Source: Macrostomum hystrix
Taxonomy: Eukaryota > Platyhelminthes > Macrostomidae
Length of the DNA stretch: 64,000 nt
Assembly: GCA_950097015.1 (NCBI GenBank)
Contig: CATNEN010000025.1
Span: 8,420,501 to 8,484,500 of the forward strand
Direction of reading: 5' to 3'
In this document: positions 10,789-22,200 of the stretch, piece after piece
Layout: each line of letters begins with the position of its first letter
Numbering within the stretch: position 1 is the stretch's first letter
Program-made: the position numbers and the translations under genes
The notes under the pieces: generated by a model
What the model was told of the DNA's origin: nothing
The model's database searches: none
Seen by the model: the letters and a program-made list of their open reading frames with translations, nothing else

Positions 10789-13611
10789 GCTGAATTCTAT
10801 ACGGTTGAACTCAATAGCAGTCTAACATGGACTGTGCCAGTTCGTTATCAGAATCTGCAACAGCTAGATAATGGCACCTATGGAACTGTGTGCACCGCAA
10901 TTGATACGTCTACAGGTCAGCGTGTTGCCATCAAGAGGCTTACTAGGGCATTCACCTCCGATGAAGATGCCAAGCGGACTTATAGGGAGATCAAGATCCT
11001 AAAGCATATTGACCACGAAAATGTGAGATTGTGTCTTTTGGACTTTTGGACTATCATATTTTTTGCTTGTGTATCAGTAGTATCTCTTATCAGCCACCAG
11101 TAGTATACCCCCTATCAGCCACTAGTAGCATCCGGTCAGCCACCAGTAGTATACCCCCTATCAGCCACTAGTAGCATCCCCTATCAGCCACCAGTAGTAT
11201 ACCCCCTATCAGCCACTAGTAGCATCCGGTCAGCCACCAGTAGTATACCCCCTATCAGCCACTAGTAGCATCCGGTCAGCCACTAGTAGCATCCCCTATC
11301 AGCCACCAGCAGTATACCCCCTATCAGCCACTAGTAGCATCCCCTATCAGCCACCAGCAGTATACCCCCTATCAGCCACTAGTAGCATCCCCTATCAGCC
11401 AACAGTAGTATACCCCCTATCAGCCACTAGTAGCATCCGGTCAGCCACTAGTAGCATCCCCTATCAGCCACCAGTAGTACCCCCTATCTGCCAATCATTA
11501 ACGCCTGTCTGAAAACAAGTAGATTCCCTATCAGCCACCAGTAAAATCATCTATAAGCCAAACATTATTATCTCCTATCTGCCAACGATCAGAACTACAA
11601 TCCCATTGTCTGATGTTTCCCAAACACAATTTTAACTTAAAAACGATTGCCAGATAATTTCGCTAGTCGACGCGTTTACACCGAATCGAACTCTGGCAGA
11701 GTTCAGGGAGGTCTACTTGGTGACGCCCTACATGGGTCACAACCTGACTAACGGCTGCATTCGCAGCCACCTGACACACGAGCACATTCGATTTATTATT
11801 TACCAGATATTGCGTGGACTGAAGTACCTTCACAGTGCTAATATTATTCACAGGTGAGTTTGTCCTGGACTACACATTGTCATTGTCAGCTAAAATGATA
11901 TGCCAATCGTTATTTTAATTCGAGAGATAATCCCATCCCCATTTTCTGTATCGATACTTTTATCCCATCCCCATTTTCTGTATCGATACTTTTATCCCAT
12001 CCCCATTTTCTTTATCGATACTTTTATCCCATCCTCCCCATTTTCTTTATCGATACTTTTATCCCATCCTCCCCATTTTCTTTATCGATACTTTTATCCC
12101 ATCCTCCCCATTTTCTTTATCGATACTTTTATCCCATCCCCATTTTCTGTATCGATACTTTTATCCCATCCCCATTTTCTTTATCGATACTTTTATCCCA
12201 TCCTCCCCATTTTCTTTATCGATACTTTTATCCCATCCTCCCCATTTTCTTTATCGATACTTTTATCCCATCCTCCCCATTTTCTTTATCGATACTTTTA
12301 TCCCATCCCCATTTTCTGTATCGATACTTTTATCCCATCCCCATTTTCTTTATCGATACTTTTATCCCATCCTCCCCATTTTCTTTATCGATACTTTTAT
12401 CCCATCCTCCCCATTTTCTTTATCGATACTTTTATCCCATCCTCCCCATTTTCTTTATCGATACTTTTATCCCATCCTCCCCATTTTCTTTATCGATACT
12501 TTTATCCCATCCTCCCCATTTTCTTTATCGAGACTTTTTCCCATCCTCCCCATTTTCTGTATCGAGATTTATCACATCCTCATTTTCAGTATCGATACTT
12601 TTATCCCATCCTCATTTTCTTTATCGATACTTTTATCCCATCCTCCCCATTTTCTGTATCGAGACTTTTTCCCATCCTCCCCATTTTCTGTATCGAGATT
12701 TATCACATCCTCATTTTCTTTATCGATACTTTTATCCCATCCTCCCCATTTTCTGTATCGAGACTTTTTCCCATCCTCCCCATTTTCTGTATCGAGATTT
12801 ATCACATCCTCATTTTCAGTATCGATACTTTTATCACATCCTCATTTTCAGTATCGATACTTTTATCCCATCCTCATTTTCAGTATCGATACTTTTATCT
12901 TCAATTCTCATTCGTCAGCAACGGGATCTGTTGTCCCCATTGATGGTACCTGATTGCTCAGGTATCCCCAGCTTCCACTGCCCCCCCAACTCACCTGACA
13001 GGGATATAAAGCCAGGTAACCTGGCTGTTAACGCCGATTGCGACCTGCGCATTCTCGACCTCGGCATGGCGCGCGAACGAGACGATCAGATGACCGGCTA
13101 CGTTGTCACCCGCTGGTATCGCGCCCCGGAAATGATGCTAGAATGGGAGCAATACGGCCTGCAGTCCGACATCTGGTCAGTTGGCTGCGTTATGGCCGAA
13201 TTATACAACAGCCTGCCGTTGTTTCCGTGCAGCATCCACTCCGATCACATGATCCGCATCCTGTCCGTCACCGGCTTCCCAGACGATCATTATCTGTCTC
13301 GCATCCAGTCGGACGATGTTAAAGCCTTCTTAGATGTGCTGCGACGGGCCAACACCGTGACAAATACGCCCCTATCTAGCCTCTGCTCAACAATGGAACC
13401 GGACGCTCTTGACCTACTCCAACGCCTGCTGACTCTGGATCCAACCCGGCGAATCACGGCAGCCGAAGCCCTCCAGCATCCTTATTTGGCACAGTTTCAT
13501 GACCCCACCGATGAGCCGGATGGGCCATTGTTTGAAGACCAATTCGAGGGTAGCAATCTGACCATTCACGAGTGGAAGCGCGTGATTTGGGAACTGCTAG
13601 GCCGGCTGTAG
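10789..13611 (+). CDS. p38: p38-type MAP kinase (three exons seen, 5' initiator exon missing)
   Basis: Stress-activated Ser/Thr kinase acting downstream of MKK3/6-type kinases. Exons 10789-11022, 11654-11853 and 13002-13611 (TAG) join in phases 0 and 2 and give 347 residues plus an unseen N-terminus (human p38 has 360). Visible landmarks in order: RYQNLQQLDNGTYGTVC nucleotide loop, VAIKRL lysine, AKRTYRE, DAFTPNRTLAEF, YLVTPYMG with threonine gatekeeper, IIHRDIKPGNLAVN catalytic loop, DLG in place of DFG, MTGYVVTRWYRAPE with the p38-specific TGY activation motif, DIWSVGCVMAEL, and ITAAEALQHPYLAQFHDP. The first Gly of the G-x-G-x-x-G loop is Asp. The first exon opens after a TTGCAG acceptor with no in-frame ATG, hence the missing start exon. 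Both introns contain private minisatellites. The TGY motif rules out ERK and JNK. Confidence 0.93.
11090..11545. repeat. 24-25-bp minisatellite in p38 intron 1
   Basis: Alternating units CCCTATCAGCCACCAGTAGT and CCCTATCAGCCACTAGTAGC, with a shorter variant carrying ATCCGGTCAGCC. Begins about 65 bases after the donor of the first visible p38 exon; degenerates towards the acceptor at 11652. Confidence 0.93.
11930..12905. repeat. 31-35-bp pyrimidine-rich minisatellite in p38 intron 2
   Basis: Units combine CCCATTTTCTTTATCGATAC and TTTTATC with or without an extra CTCC, so lengths alternate 31 and 35; about 30 copies. Nearly every unit has the palindrome TATCGATA. The sense strand is strongly T/C-rich and gives a spurious plus-strand ORF running towards the next exon. 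Confidence 0.93.
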
Positions 13612-15905
13612 GATTCACCGGTTTGGGCTGTGAGATTCACCGGTTTGGGCTGTGAGATTCACCGGTTTGGGCTGTGAGATTCACCGGTTTGAGCTGTAGG
13701 ATTCACCGGTTTGAGCTGTAAGATTCACTGGTTTGGGCTGTAAGATTCACCGGTTTGGGCTGTAAGATTCACTGGTTTGGGCTGTAAGATTCACCGGTTT
13801 GGGCTGTAAGATTCACCGGTTTGAGCTGTAAGATTCACTGGTTTGGGCTGTAAGATTCACCGGTTTGGGCTGTAAGATTCACCGGTTTGGGCTGTAAGAT
13901 TCACTGGTTTGAGCTGTAGGATTCACGGTTTGAGCTGTAGGATGCACCGGTTTGAGCTGTAAGATTCACCGGTTTGAGCTGTAGGATGCACCGGTTTGAG
14001 CTGTAAGATTCACCGGTTTGAGCTGTAGGATGCACCGGTTTGAGCTGTAGGATGCACCGGTTTGAGCTGTAGGATGCACCGGTTTGAGCTGTAGGATGCA
14101 CCGGTTTGGGCTGTAAGATTCACCGGTATGGGCTGTAAGATTCACCGGTTTGGGCTGTAAGTTTCACCGGTTTGGGCTGTAAGATTCACCGGTTTGGGTT
14201 GTAAGATTCACCGGTTTGGGCTGTAGGATTCACGGTTTGAGCTGTAGGATGCACCGGTTTGAGCTGTAGGATGCACCGGTTTGAGCTGTAGGATGCACCG
14301 GTTTGAGCTGTAGGATTCACGGTTTGAGCTGTAGGACGCACCAGTTTGAGCTGTAGGATTCACCGGTTTGAGATGTAGGATTCACGGTTTGAGCTGTAGG
14401 ATTCACCGGTTTGAGCTGTAGGATTCACCGGTTTGAGCTGTAGGATTCACCGGTTTGAGCTGTAGGATTCAGCGGTTTGAGATGTAGGATTCACGGTTTG
14501 AGCTGTAGGATTCACCGGTTTGAGCTGTAGGATTCAGCGGTTTGAGCTGTAGAATTCACGGTTTGAGCTGTAGGATTCAGCGGTTTGAGATGTAGGATTC
14601 ACGGTTTGAGCTGTAGGATTCAGCGGTTTGAGCTGTAGGATTCACCGGTTTGAGCTGTAGGATTCAGCGGTTTGAGCTGTAGGATTCACCGGTTTGAGCT
14701 GTAGGATTCACCGGTTTGAGCTGTAGGATTCACGGTTTGAGCTGTAGGATTCACCGGTTTGAGCTGTAGGATTCACCGGTTTGAGCTGTAGGATTCAGCG
14801 GTTTGAGCTGTAGGATTCACCGGTTTGAGCTGTAGGATTCACCGGTTTGAGCTGTAGGATTCACCGGTTTGAGCTGTAGGATTCAGCGGTTTGAGATGTA
14901 GGATGCACCGGTTTGAGCTGTAGGATTCACCGGTTTGAGCTGTAGGATGCACCGGTTTGAGCTGTAGGATGCACCGGTTTGAGCTGTAGGATTCACCGGT
15001 TTGAGCTGTAGGATTCACCGGTTTGAGCTGTAGGATTCACCGGTTTGAGCTGTAGGATTCACCGGTTTGAGATGTAGGATTCACCGGTTTGAGATGTAGG
15101 ATTCACCGTTTTGAGCTGTAGGATGCACCGGTTTGAGCTGTAGGATTCACCGGTTTGAGCTGTAGGATGCACCGGTTTGAGCTGTAGGATGCACCGGTTT
15201 GAGCTGTAGGATGCACCGGTTTGAGCTGTAGGATTCACCGGTTTGAGCTGTAGGATGCACCGGTTTGAGCTGTAGGATGCACCGGTTTGAGCTGTAGGAT
15301 TCACCGGTTTGAGCTGTAGGATTCACCGGTTTGAGCTGTAGGATTCACCGGTTTGAGCTGTAGGATTCACCGGTTTGAGATGTAGGATTCACCGGTTTGA
15401 GCTGTAGGATTCACCGGTTTGAGCTGTAGGATGCACCGGTTTGAGCTGTAGGATTCACCGGTTTGAGCTGTAGGATTCACCGGTTTGAGCTGTAGGATTC
15501 ACCGGTTTGAGCTGTAGGATGCACCGGTTTGAGCTGTAGGATGCACCGGTTTGAGCTGTAGGATGCACCGGTTTGAGCTGTAGGATGCACCGGTTTGAGC
15601 TGTAGGATGCACCGGTTTGAGCTGTAGGATGCACCGGTTTGAGCTGTAGGATGCACCGGTTTGAGCTGTAGGATGCACCGGTTTGAGCTGTAGGATGCAC
15701 CGGTTTGAGCTGTAGGATGCACCGTTTTGAGCTGTAGGATTCACCGGTTTGAGCTGTAGGATGCACCGGTTTGAGCTGTAGGATGCACCGGTTTGAGCTG
15801 TAGGATGCACCGTTTTGAGATGTAGGATTCACCGGTTTGAGCTGTAGGATGCACCGGTTTGAGCTGTAGGATTCACCGGTTTGAGCTGTAGGATTCACGG
15901 TTTGA
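13612..15905. repeat. 22-bp minisatellite, about 104 copies, forming the likely p38 3' UTR
   Basis: Unit GATTCACCGGTTTGAGCTGT plus AG. It starts at the base after the p38 stop codon; the last coding bases (GGCTGTAG) already match the unit. Subtypes segregate: TTTGGGCTGTAA units on the left, GATTC/GATGC units with GAGCTGTAG on the right, and scattered AGCGG or ACGG variants. Minus-strand ORFs (HPTAQTGASYSSN type) are artefacts: a 22-bp unit reads through all three frames every 66 bp. Confidence 0.96.
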
Positions 15906-15976
15906 GCGGTTAGATTAGCCGTAATTCGGAAAGATCTAAATTCTACAGCAGGTATCTAAGGTAGTGTTTCTGCATT

Positions 15977-15982
15977 AATAAA
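15977..15982 (+). promoter_or_regulatory. Poly(A) signal, probable p38 3' end
   Basis: AATAAA about 70 bases after the array ends. It is the first canonical signal downstream of the p38 stop on the plus strand. Confidence 0.5.
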
Positions 15983-18724
15983 TGTATTTAGTCAACATGC
16001 CTAGCAGTTAATTTAGCTAATGTCAATTTTCAGCATTATCATTACAACTTTAATTCAGCCTATTATATAAGCGTTAACATGCAAAATGTTTCAATAGCTA
16101 TTCAAGGCTGTAATTTCTCTGCGTTCTGTTCTGCCTGATTTTGAACACTTTTTTCATGCATAAATGAATAGTTAAACTGTAACTTATCTGCTCCTTTATT
16201 CAGCGTTGGCTACTTTAGCTGAAGCATTTGTAAAGTGAATAAATTGCTACACATTTTTGTATCGACTAAAGACTAATCAGAATGCACGCAACAGTCGTAC
16301 TTTATTCGGCAAACAATGCTTACAAAATCAATACGATTCAATCAATTTGTTTCAATACAACAAGTGAACTGAAAATGTAAGTACATCAGGTCTCAACGTT
16401 GACCGTTAAAACTGTTAGCGCATTCTTTTTTACTTTATGATAATAAACCGTTTCAATTCAGTTTAAATCTCTTGACACCACATGCGAAAAGTAAGTTTTT
16501 TGTGTGTAGGTTTTGTTTATATACAATGATTACTATTACTATAAATATCTGTGTATTTTACTTACTCATTTCTGGGCTAAATTGTCTTTTTTTACCGAAT
16601 CGTGAAAAAAATCAATCCGGTATTTTATAACAGAAGTGATGTAGTGTTATTTACACTTGTGCTTTGCTCATTTAAATGCGCTCGGTCATAATACACTTGC
16701 TATATAATACATTTATGAATGTTATAACTGGCACAATGTTGCTTTGTTCCATTTTTTTTGCAGTTTTCGTGCCTTTCAGGTGGAATTGTGCACAACATCA
16801 CCCACAATATACAATTACTATTATGTTTGTGTTCTATTATATTCTTGCGCATCCAATGCTCGTCTGTGTTCTTTGAGAATGTTTTCAAAGGTGTTAATAA
16901 TGAGCTGTCAACGTCTATCGTTATTCATTTGATACATCTCCGAATAATGAATTTTTGGATATGGAAAACCACGAGCTAATGCATATTTACCCGTGGACGT
17001 GTGTTTAATTTATAGATTTATAGATCAACCCGGAAGACACCCGTTTGCCTGCCGATTATTGCCACCGAAAGTTAGCCCGCCGATTTTCTGGGCATGTTGC
17101 GAGTTTGATGTATGACTGATGATTCATAGTGGTAGCTGTCTCCGAATTGCAGTCTGAGGTTCCCGAAATGAACATACGAATGTGAACAGACATTTCTTAC
17201 ACATAGCAAATGTAGTTTCTTACTCGACACAGCTTACTTGAGCACTGCTTACTTTCTTTCTCATCTCGAAAAATAGAGAAATATTTTCTTTGTCAAGAGA
17301 ACTAATTAAGTGTCCATACCAATAGCCACTGTTTACGCTTCAGTATAAAATTTTTCAAATGAAGTTAACGTCAGAAACAATTTAAAGTTTTTTAATTTTA
17401 AATTAAAACTTTTAATACTCTTGGTATTTATTTGGGCTTAACAGATCCTTTTGGTAATTATTCTAGTGAAAAAATTGTTTTATTTGATTTATCTATTCGG
17501 CAGTAATTCAAACTATACCAATTGATAACCAAATGATACCAATCACGTGGCTGGCTTAGATTTAATTCTTATGTACATGTTACACTACGCACTTGCATTC
17601 GAATCAGCTTTGCATGATGAAAAAGAAGGAACTTATAAAAATAGTATCATTGTCTTATGTATTATTTGTCATTGCTTTCTCCTGTGTGTGATCTGTGCCA
17701 TACACTCTGTACTACACTATGCTATATATACTATACTATACTATACTATATCAAAACTACACCACAACTACGCTACAGTCGTCAGTCAGTGACAAGACTA
17801 TTTTTAATAATACTAGACCTAGTACTAATAGACTTTATATGCCTTAGATCATATTTGTATTCAGTTCAAAGACAAAGTAAGTGTTTATATATATGATAAG
17901 TATATGTCTATTATATGTCTTTTAATATCTATTAAATATATATTCCTATACAAATCCAAGGCCATGAACAAAGAAACTAACATAATTTAAAATATTAAAA
18001 ACTTAGCTACTACTCTTGTGCATTGTAATCTTTGAAAATAAGTTTTATCAATGCTGATATTCATTATATAGCTTTACCGCACTTCAGAAAGGAGAAAGTC
18101 ATTATGAATTCATATTCAGGATTAACTATATTTATAGGATCAGGCCAATTCCTTAATTCCTAATTCCTTAATCTCTTTTATCAAATAAGTCTTGAGCTAG
18201 CAATGCATGGATTATATGGACTACCATGCTTTAAAAAATCCCTATATCTGTTCATTGTCTTTTTTTCTAGGCTATATTGATGCCATAAATTAAAAAATTT
18301 ATATTATAAATAATTATACGATCTATATATCTATTATTATTAAAGATAGGCCTATGTCTTAACTTTAGAATTTTTTATTTTGGCTAGGCCTAGCCATATT
18401 TCTATTTATTACCATTTCAGTCACAAATCTCTAAAACTATTGATAGCAAATCTATAATAGTTAAGTTCAAATCTAAAAGACTGATTGCACTATTAGAAAT
18501 TGTAACAAAAGATGCTGCTTATTATAAATCAAAACTCAGTTCTTAAGTTAGGTAAATAAGTCAAGTACTGTAAATATAGTAATATCTCTCTTTATATATC
18601 TTTGGTCAGATATTTGTGTTTTGCTCAACCTTGGTCTTGACCTTATTGACAATCTTAGGTCTAACATGAATGCTAATAAGTCTTCTTAACTGGACTTACT
18701 TTCTTGACCAACATGATATAGAAG

Positions 18725-19026
18725 GATAAGTGGCAGAGTGGTCAAATGTTTTTGCCTTTTGTTTCAAGGTCCCTAAGCTTGATTCTGTGATAAAGCCACA
18801 TTCATTTGGGGTGTAGCCACAGAGGCTTGTTTTACCATTGATACCCTAATAGGGCCTACTAGGAACAGTGAAAATGTACTCTGTCTGATGATAAAAAGCT
18901 AGGACAGATTTATACACCTACAATAGTATATGCCTGCCTGTGGTCTTCTCAAATGAGTCATTTAAATAGACAGAATAGCCTCCTCACTAGCTATAGTTCT
19001 TGAAGTGTCACCAAAATGTGTGATTG
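18725..19026 (+). mobile_element. tRNA-derived SINE, family A, copy 1
   Basis: Begins with an A-box-like GTGGCAGAGTGGTCAAA and a B-box-like AGCTTGATTCTGTG about 45 bases later, followed by a body shared with the copies near 44.0-44.4 kb (minus) and 54.8 kb (plus): CACATTCATTTGG, then GCCTGC, GAGTCA, CAGAAT and GTGTCA blocks in the same order. More diverged than the 44-kb copy. Confidence 0.65.
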
Positions 19027-19295
19027 ACATATCAATTGTAATATTTATTTTTAGCGAACAATTTTAGCAAGCCAAAGCTATACTTTCTCATTCCTTTCTC
19101 AATTGTAGGTATTCTTTACATTTTTTACTTTCTACTGACCAGTGTTTTAGTTAACACTAAGATAAATTTAAAAGGAGCAAACAAATTTTTTTTTCTTTTC
19201 AGTAAAATTTGCTTTGACCAGAGTACTCAATGGACTGCATTGTATCAACAATGATTTTTCTTGTAAACTGTTGATTCGAGACTTTGCTAATTACC

Positions 19296-22200
19296 ATGTT
19301 TTCTAGTTCAGAAGGCAAGAAAGTTGCTATACTGCTTCTAGATGGCAGTACAGTGTCTATATTTGTCAGGGTAAGTAATAAATTGATTTCCTTGTACAAT
19401 GCTATTATTATTGATTCTAAAAATATTGAAATATAAGTTAGTTTAATCTTTTTAATAAATGTTTGAAGCTAGCTTGAAGGTTTAAGGTTGTTGGTTCATT
19501 CCCCAACTCCACTGAAAAAAATTGTGTCATTTACCAGAATATTTAAATTCTGCATTGCTTCAGTTTACCTAGCTGTTAAATGGGTACCTTTATTATTGGG
19601 GGGAATATTTGGGTGGGTGTGGCATCTCCCCGTCCATGGACTGAATACTGTGCAATTGCTGCGGCTGTGCTGTTGGCTTCATATTTAAACTGTTAAGCTG
19701 CCCTTTATAAATCATTTATTTTGATTTTAACTTTGAACTAATTGAAATAGATGTATGAATAAAATGTATGAGCTCAATAGTGCAATTCTACGCATATCTT
19801 GCTTGTACTAAATCAACTCAGCCGAAGCTAACAGCCAGCGAGTTGCTCGACCTTGTCTCGTCTCAGCTGATGCTTCAGGACAGGCGCTGCTTCGGCCTCT
19901 GCTATGAATTGGCGGCCCAGTCGGCCATTGTGGGCCGCGGCGCCAGCTCGCTGTCCTGGCTGGCCAGATCTCAGCGCGTTCTGGACTGCGAAGCGTGCAA
20001 GCGTTGCGAATCGCCCATACTAGAATTTCGTCTTAAACACTTTCCTCCTAGTCTGGCCTCGATTCAGGATAGGCGACTGTACGAGCTGCTCTATCTGCAG
20101 TGCCGCCAGATGATCTACACCGACGAGTTGCTATGCGAAAATGATCAGCAGGTATTTCAGCTGGCCGCATGGGTACTGCAGGCCGAACATGGCAACTTTG
20201 CAGAGTAAGTTCTCTGATTGGAATCCTTAGTTTGTGCCTATCAGTCATTAATCTTCTTACTGTGTCTTTAAACTTGTAGCTTTGTGGTTAGAGCGTCGTA
20301 CTTACGTCGTACTTACGTCGTACTTACGACCTGAATGTCGGGGGTTCGAATCCTAACTCCACTGAAAATAAAGATTTTTTGCAATGCTTCAGTCTTCCCA
20401 GTTGTTAGATGGTTTAATTGTGTCTACTTATTTTACATTTTAATTTGCATTGACAGTGAATCAGAGTCTGTAGTGAATTTGCGCCAGCATCACCTGTTTC
20501 CTGTTAGTCTTCTACAGCGTCACCCGTCACTTGAGTATTGGTAAGTTTTTTTTCCAGGTATCTTGCTGGAATGAAATCATGGGATTGGAGTGGATGACGA
20601 CATGGTATTCAATAGGGGGACAAACACGGGATCAGAAAGGGGTATGAAGTTCACAATTTCTAAACAATTGTAGCTAGAGGTTGTAGCCTTGTGGTTAGAG
20701 CATCGGACTTACGACTTGAAGCAAGACAATTTAACTCTGCATTGCTTCAGTTCACCAAGCTGTTAAATGGGTACCGGCATTAGCTGGGATAATTGAAGGT
20801 GGGTATGGCGTCCCCCCCCCAGTCCATGGACTGATCAGCTGTACGCAGCCTTCAGATGCGCCGCGCAATAGCTGTGGCTGTGCTGTCGGCTGCACATCTG
20901 GCATAATTGGACAGGTGTAATAAATTATTATTTATTGTGACAAAGTAGGAAGGCGTTAAGAAAGAAAACGCGAAAAATTATTAGCGCAAAAAAATTAAAA
21001 TCTGACTAAAAATATCCCTTCTAGTGAGTCCCAAACAATAACGACCTATCGGCAGTTGTCCGCCAGTCAAAGCCGGCAAGCCTCGATTCGAGCCTATCTC
21101 GCATTGGCTACCAGCCTTCCTAACTATGGCCAGGCGCAGTACAGCGTCACGGAATCGAGCGGCCTGCCCTGGTGGCTTGGCTTCAGTCATCGCGGCGTAT
21201 CGCTATTTGATCACAACGACCGGCGTCGCTACAGATGCTGCTACGCCTGGAGCAGCCTAGAGAATATTTATTGCCGGGAGAGGAAATTTACTGTGGATGT
21301 GCAGTGCGAGAGAAAGTGAGTATGGGTCATTGTACTTAGTCTGCCTCGTTCCGATGCACCTACGGCCTTCCAGTTCCATCACAATGCACCCACTGCCTTC
21401 CAGTTCCATCCCAATGCACCCACTGCCTTCCAGTTCCATCCCAATGCACCCACTGCCTTCCAGTTCCATCACAATGCACCCACTGCCTTCCAGTTCCATC
21501 GCAATGCACCCACTGCCTTCCAGTTCCATCCCAATGCACCCACTGCCTTCCAGTTCCATCCCAATGCACCCACTGCCTTCCAGTTCCATCACAATGCACC
21601 CACTGCCTTCCAGTTCCATCGCAATGCACCCACTGCCTTCCAGTTCCATTGCAATGCACTCACTGCCTTCCAGTTCCATCACAATGCACCCACTGCCTTC
21701 CAGTTCCATCCCAATGCACCCACTGCCTTCCAGTTCCATCCCAATGCACCCACTGCCTTCCAGTTCCATCGCAATGCACCTACTGCCTTCCAGTTCCATT
21801 GCAATGCACCCACTGCCTTCCAGTTCAATTGCAATGCACCCACTGCCTTCCAGTTCCATCGCAATGCACCCACTGCCTTCCAGTTCCATCCCAATGCACC
21901 CACTGCCTTCCAGTTCCATCGCAATGCACCTACTGCCTTCCAGTTCCATTGCAATGCACCCACTGCCTTCCAGTTCAATTGCAATGCACCCACTGCCTTC
22001 CAGTTCCATCGCAATGCACCCACTGCCTTCCAGTTCCATCACAATGCACCCACTGCCTTCCAGTTCCATCGCAATGCACCCACTGCCTTCCAGTTCCATC
22101 GCAATGCACCCACTGCCTTCCAGTTCCATCGCAATGCACCCACTGCCTTCCAGTTCCATCGCAATGCACCCACTGCCTTCCAGTTCCATCGCAATGCACC

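Larger units (their letters stand above)
15906..19200. other. AT-rich intergenic region between p38 and FRMD4
   Basis: Apart from the poly(A) signal near its left end and a SINE at 18.7-19.0 kb, this is unique AT-rich sequence with short unrecognisable ORFs. It should contain the FRMD4 promoter and any 5' non-coding exon; a strong acceptor (T-rich tract then CAG at 19199-19201) suggests the first coding exon is preceded by an intron. Confidence 0.55.

Noticed and set aside
11900-12943. 347-codon ORF running towards p38 exon 3
   Set aside because: It is the intron-2 minisatellite; real exon 3 starts after the CAG at 12999-13001 in the frame that restores HRDIKPGN.
13612-15905. CRISPR-like array
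   Set aside because: Units are contiguous with no unique spacers, and the context is a eukaryotic gene. The same holds for every other array in the window.
16676-17896. Several 60-80-codon ORFs
   Set aside because: Chance ORFs in AT-rich intergenic DNA, overlapping each other in different frames.
20272-20345. A tRNA gene
   Set aside because: A and B boxes are present but no cloverleaf can be closed, and the sequence continues into the family-B SINE body shared with three other copies.
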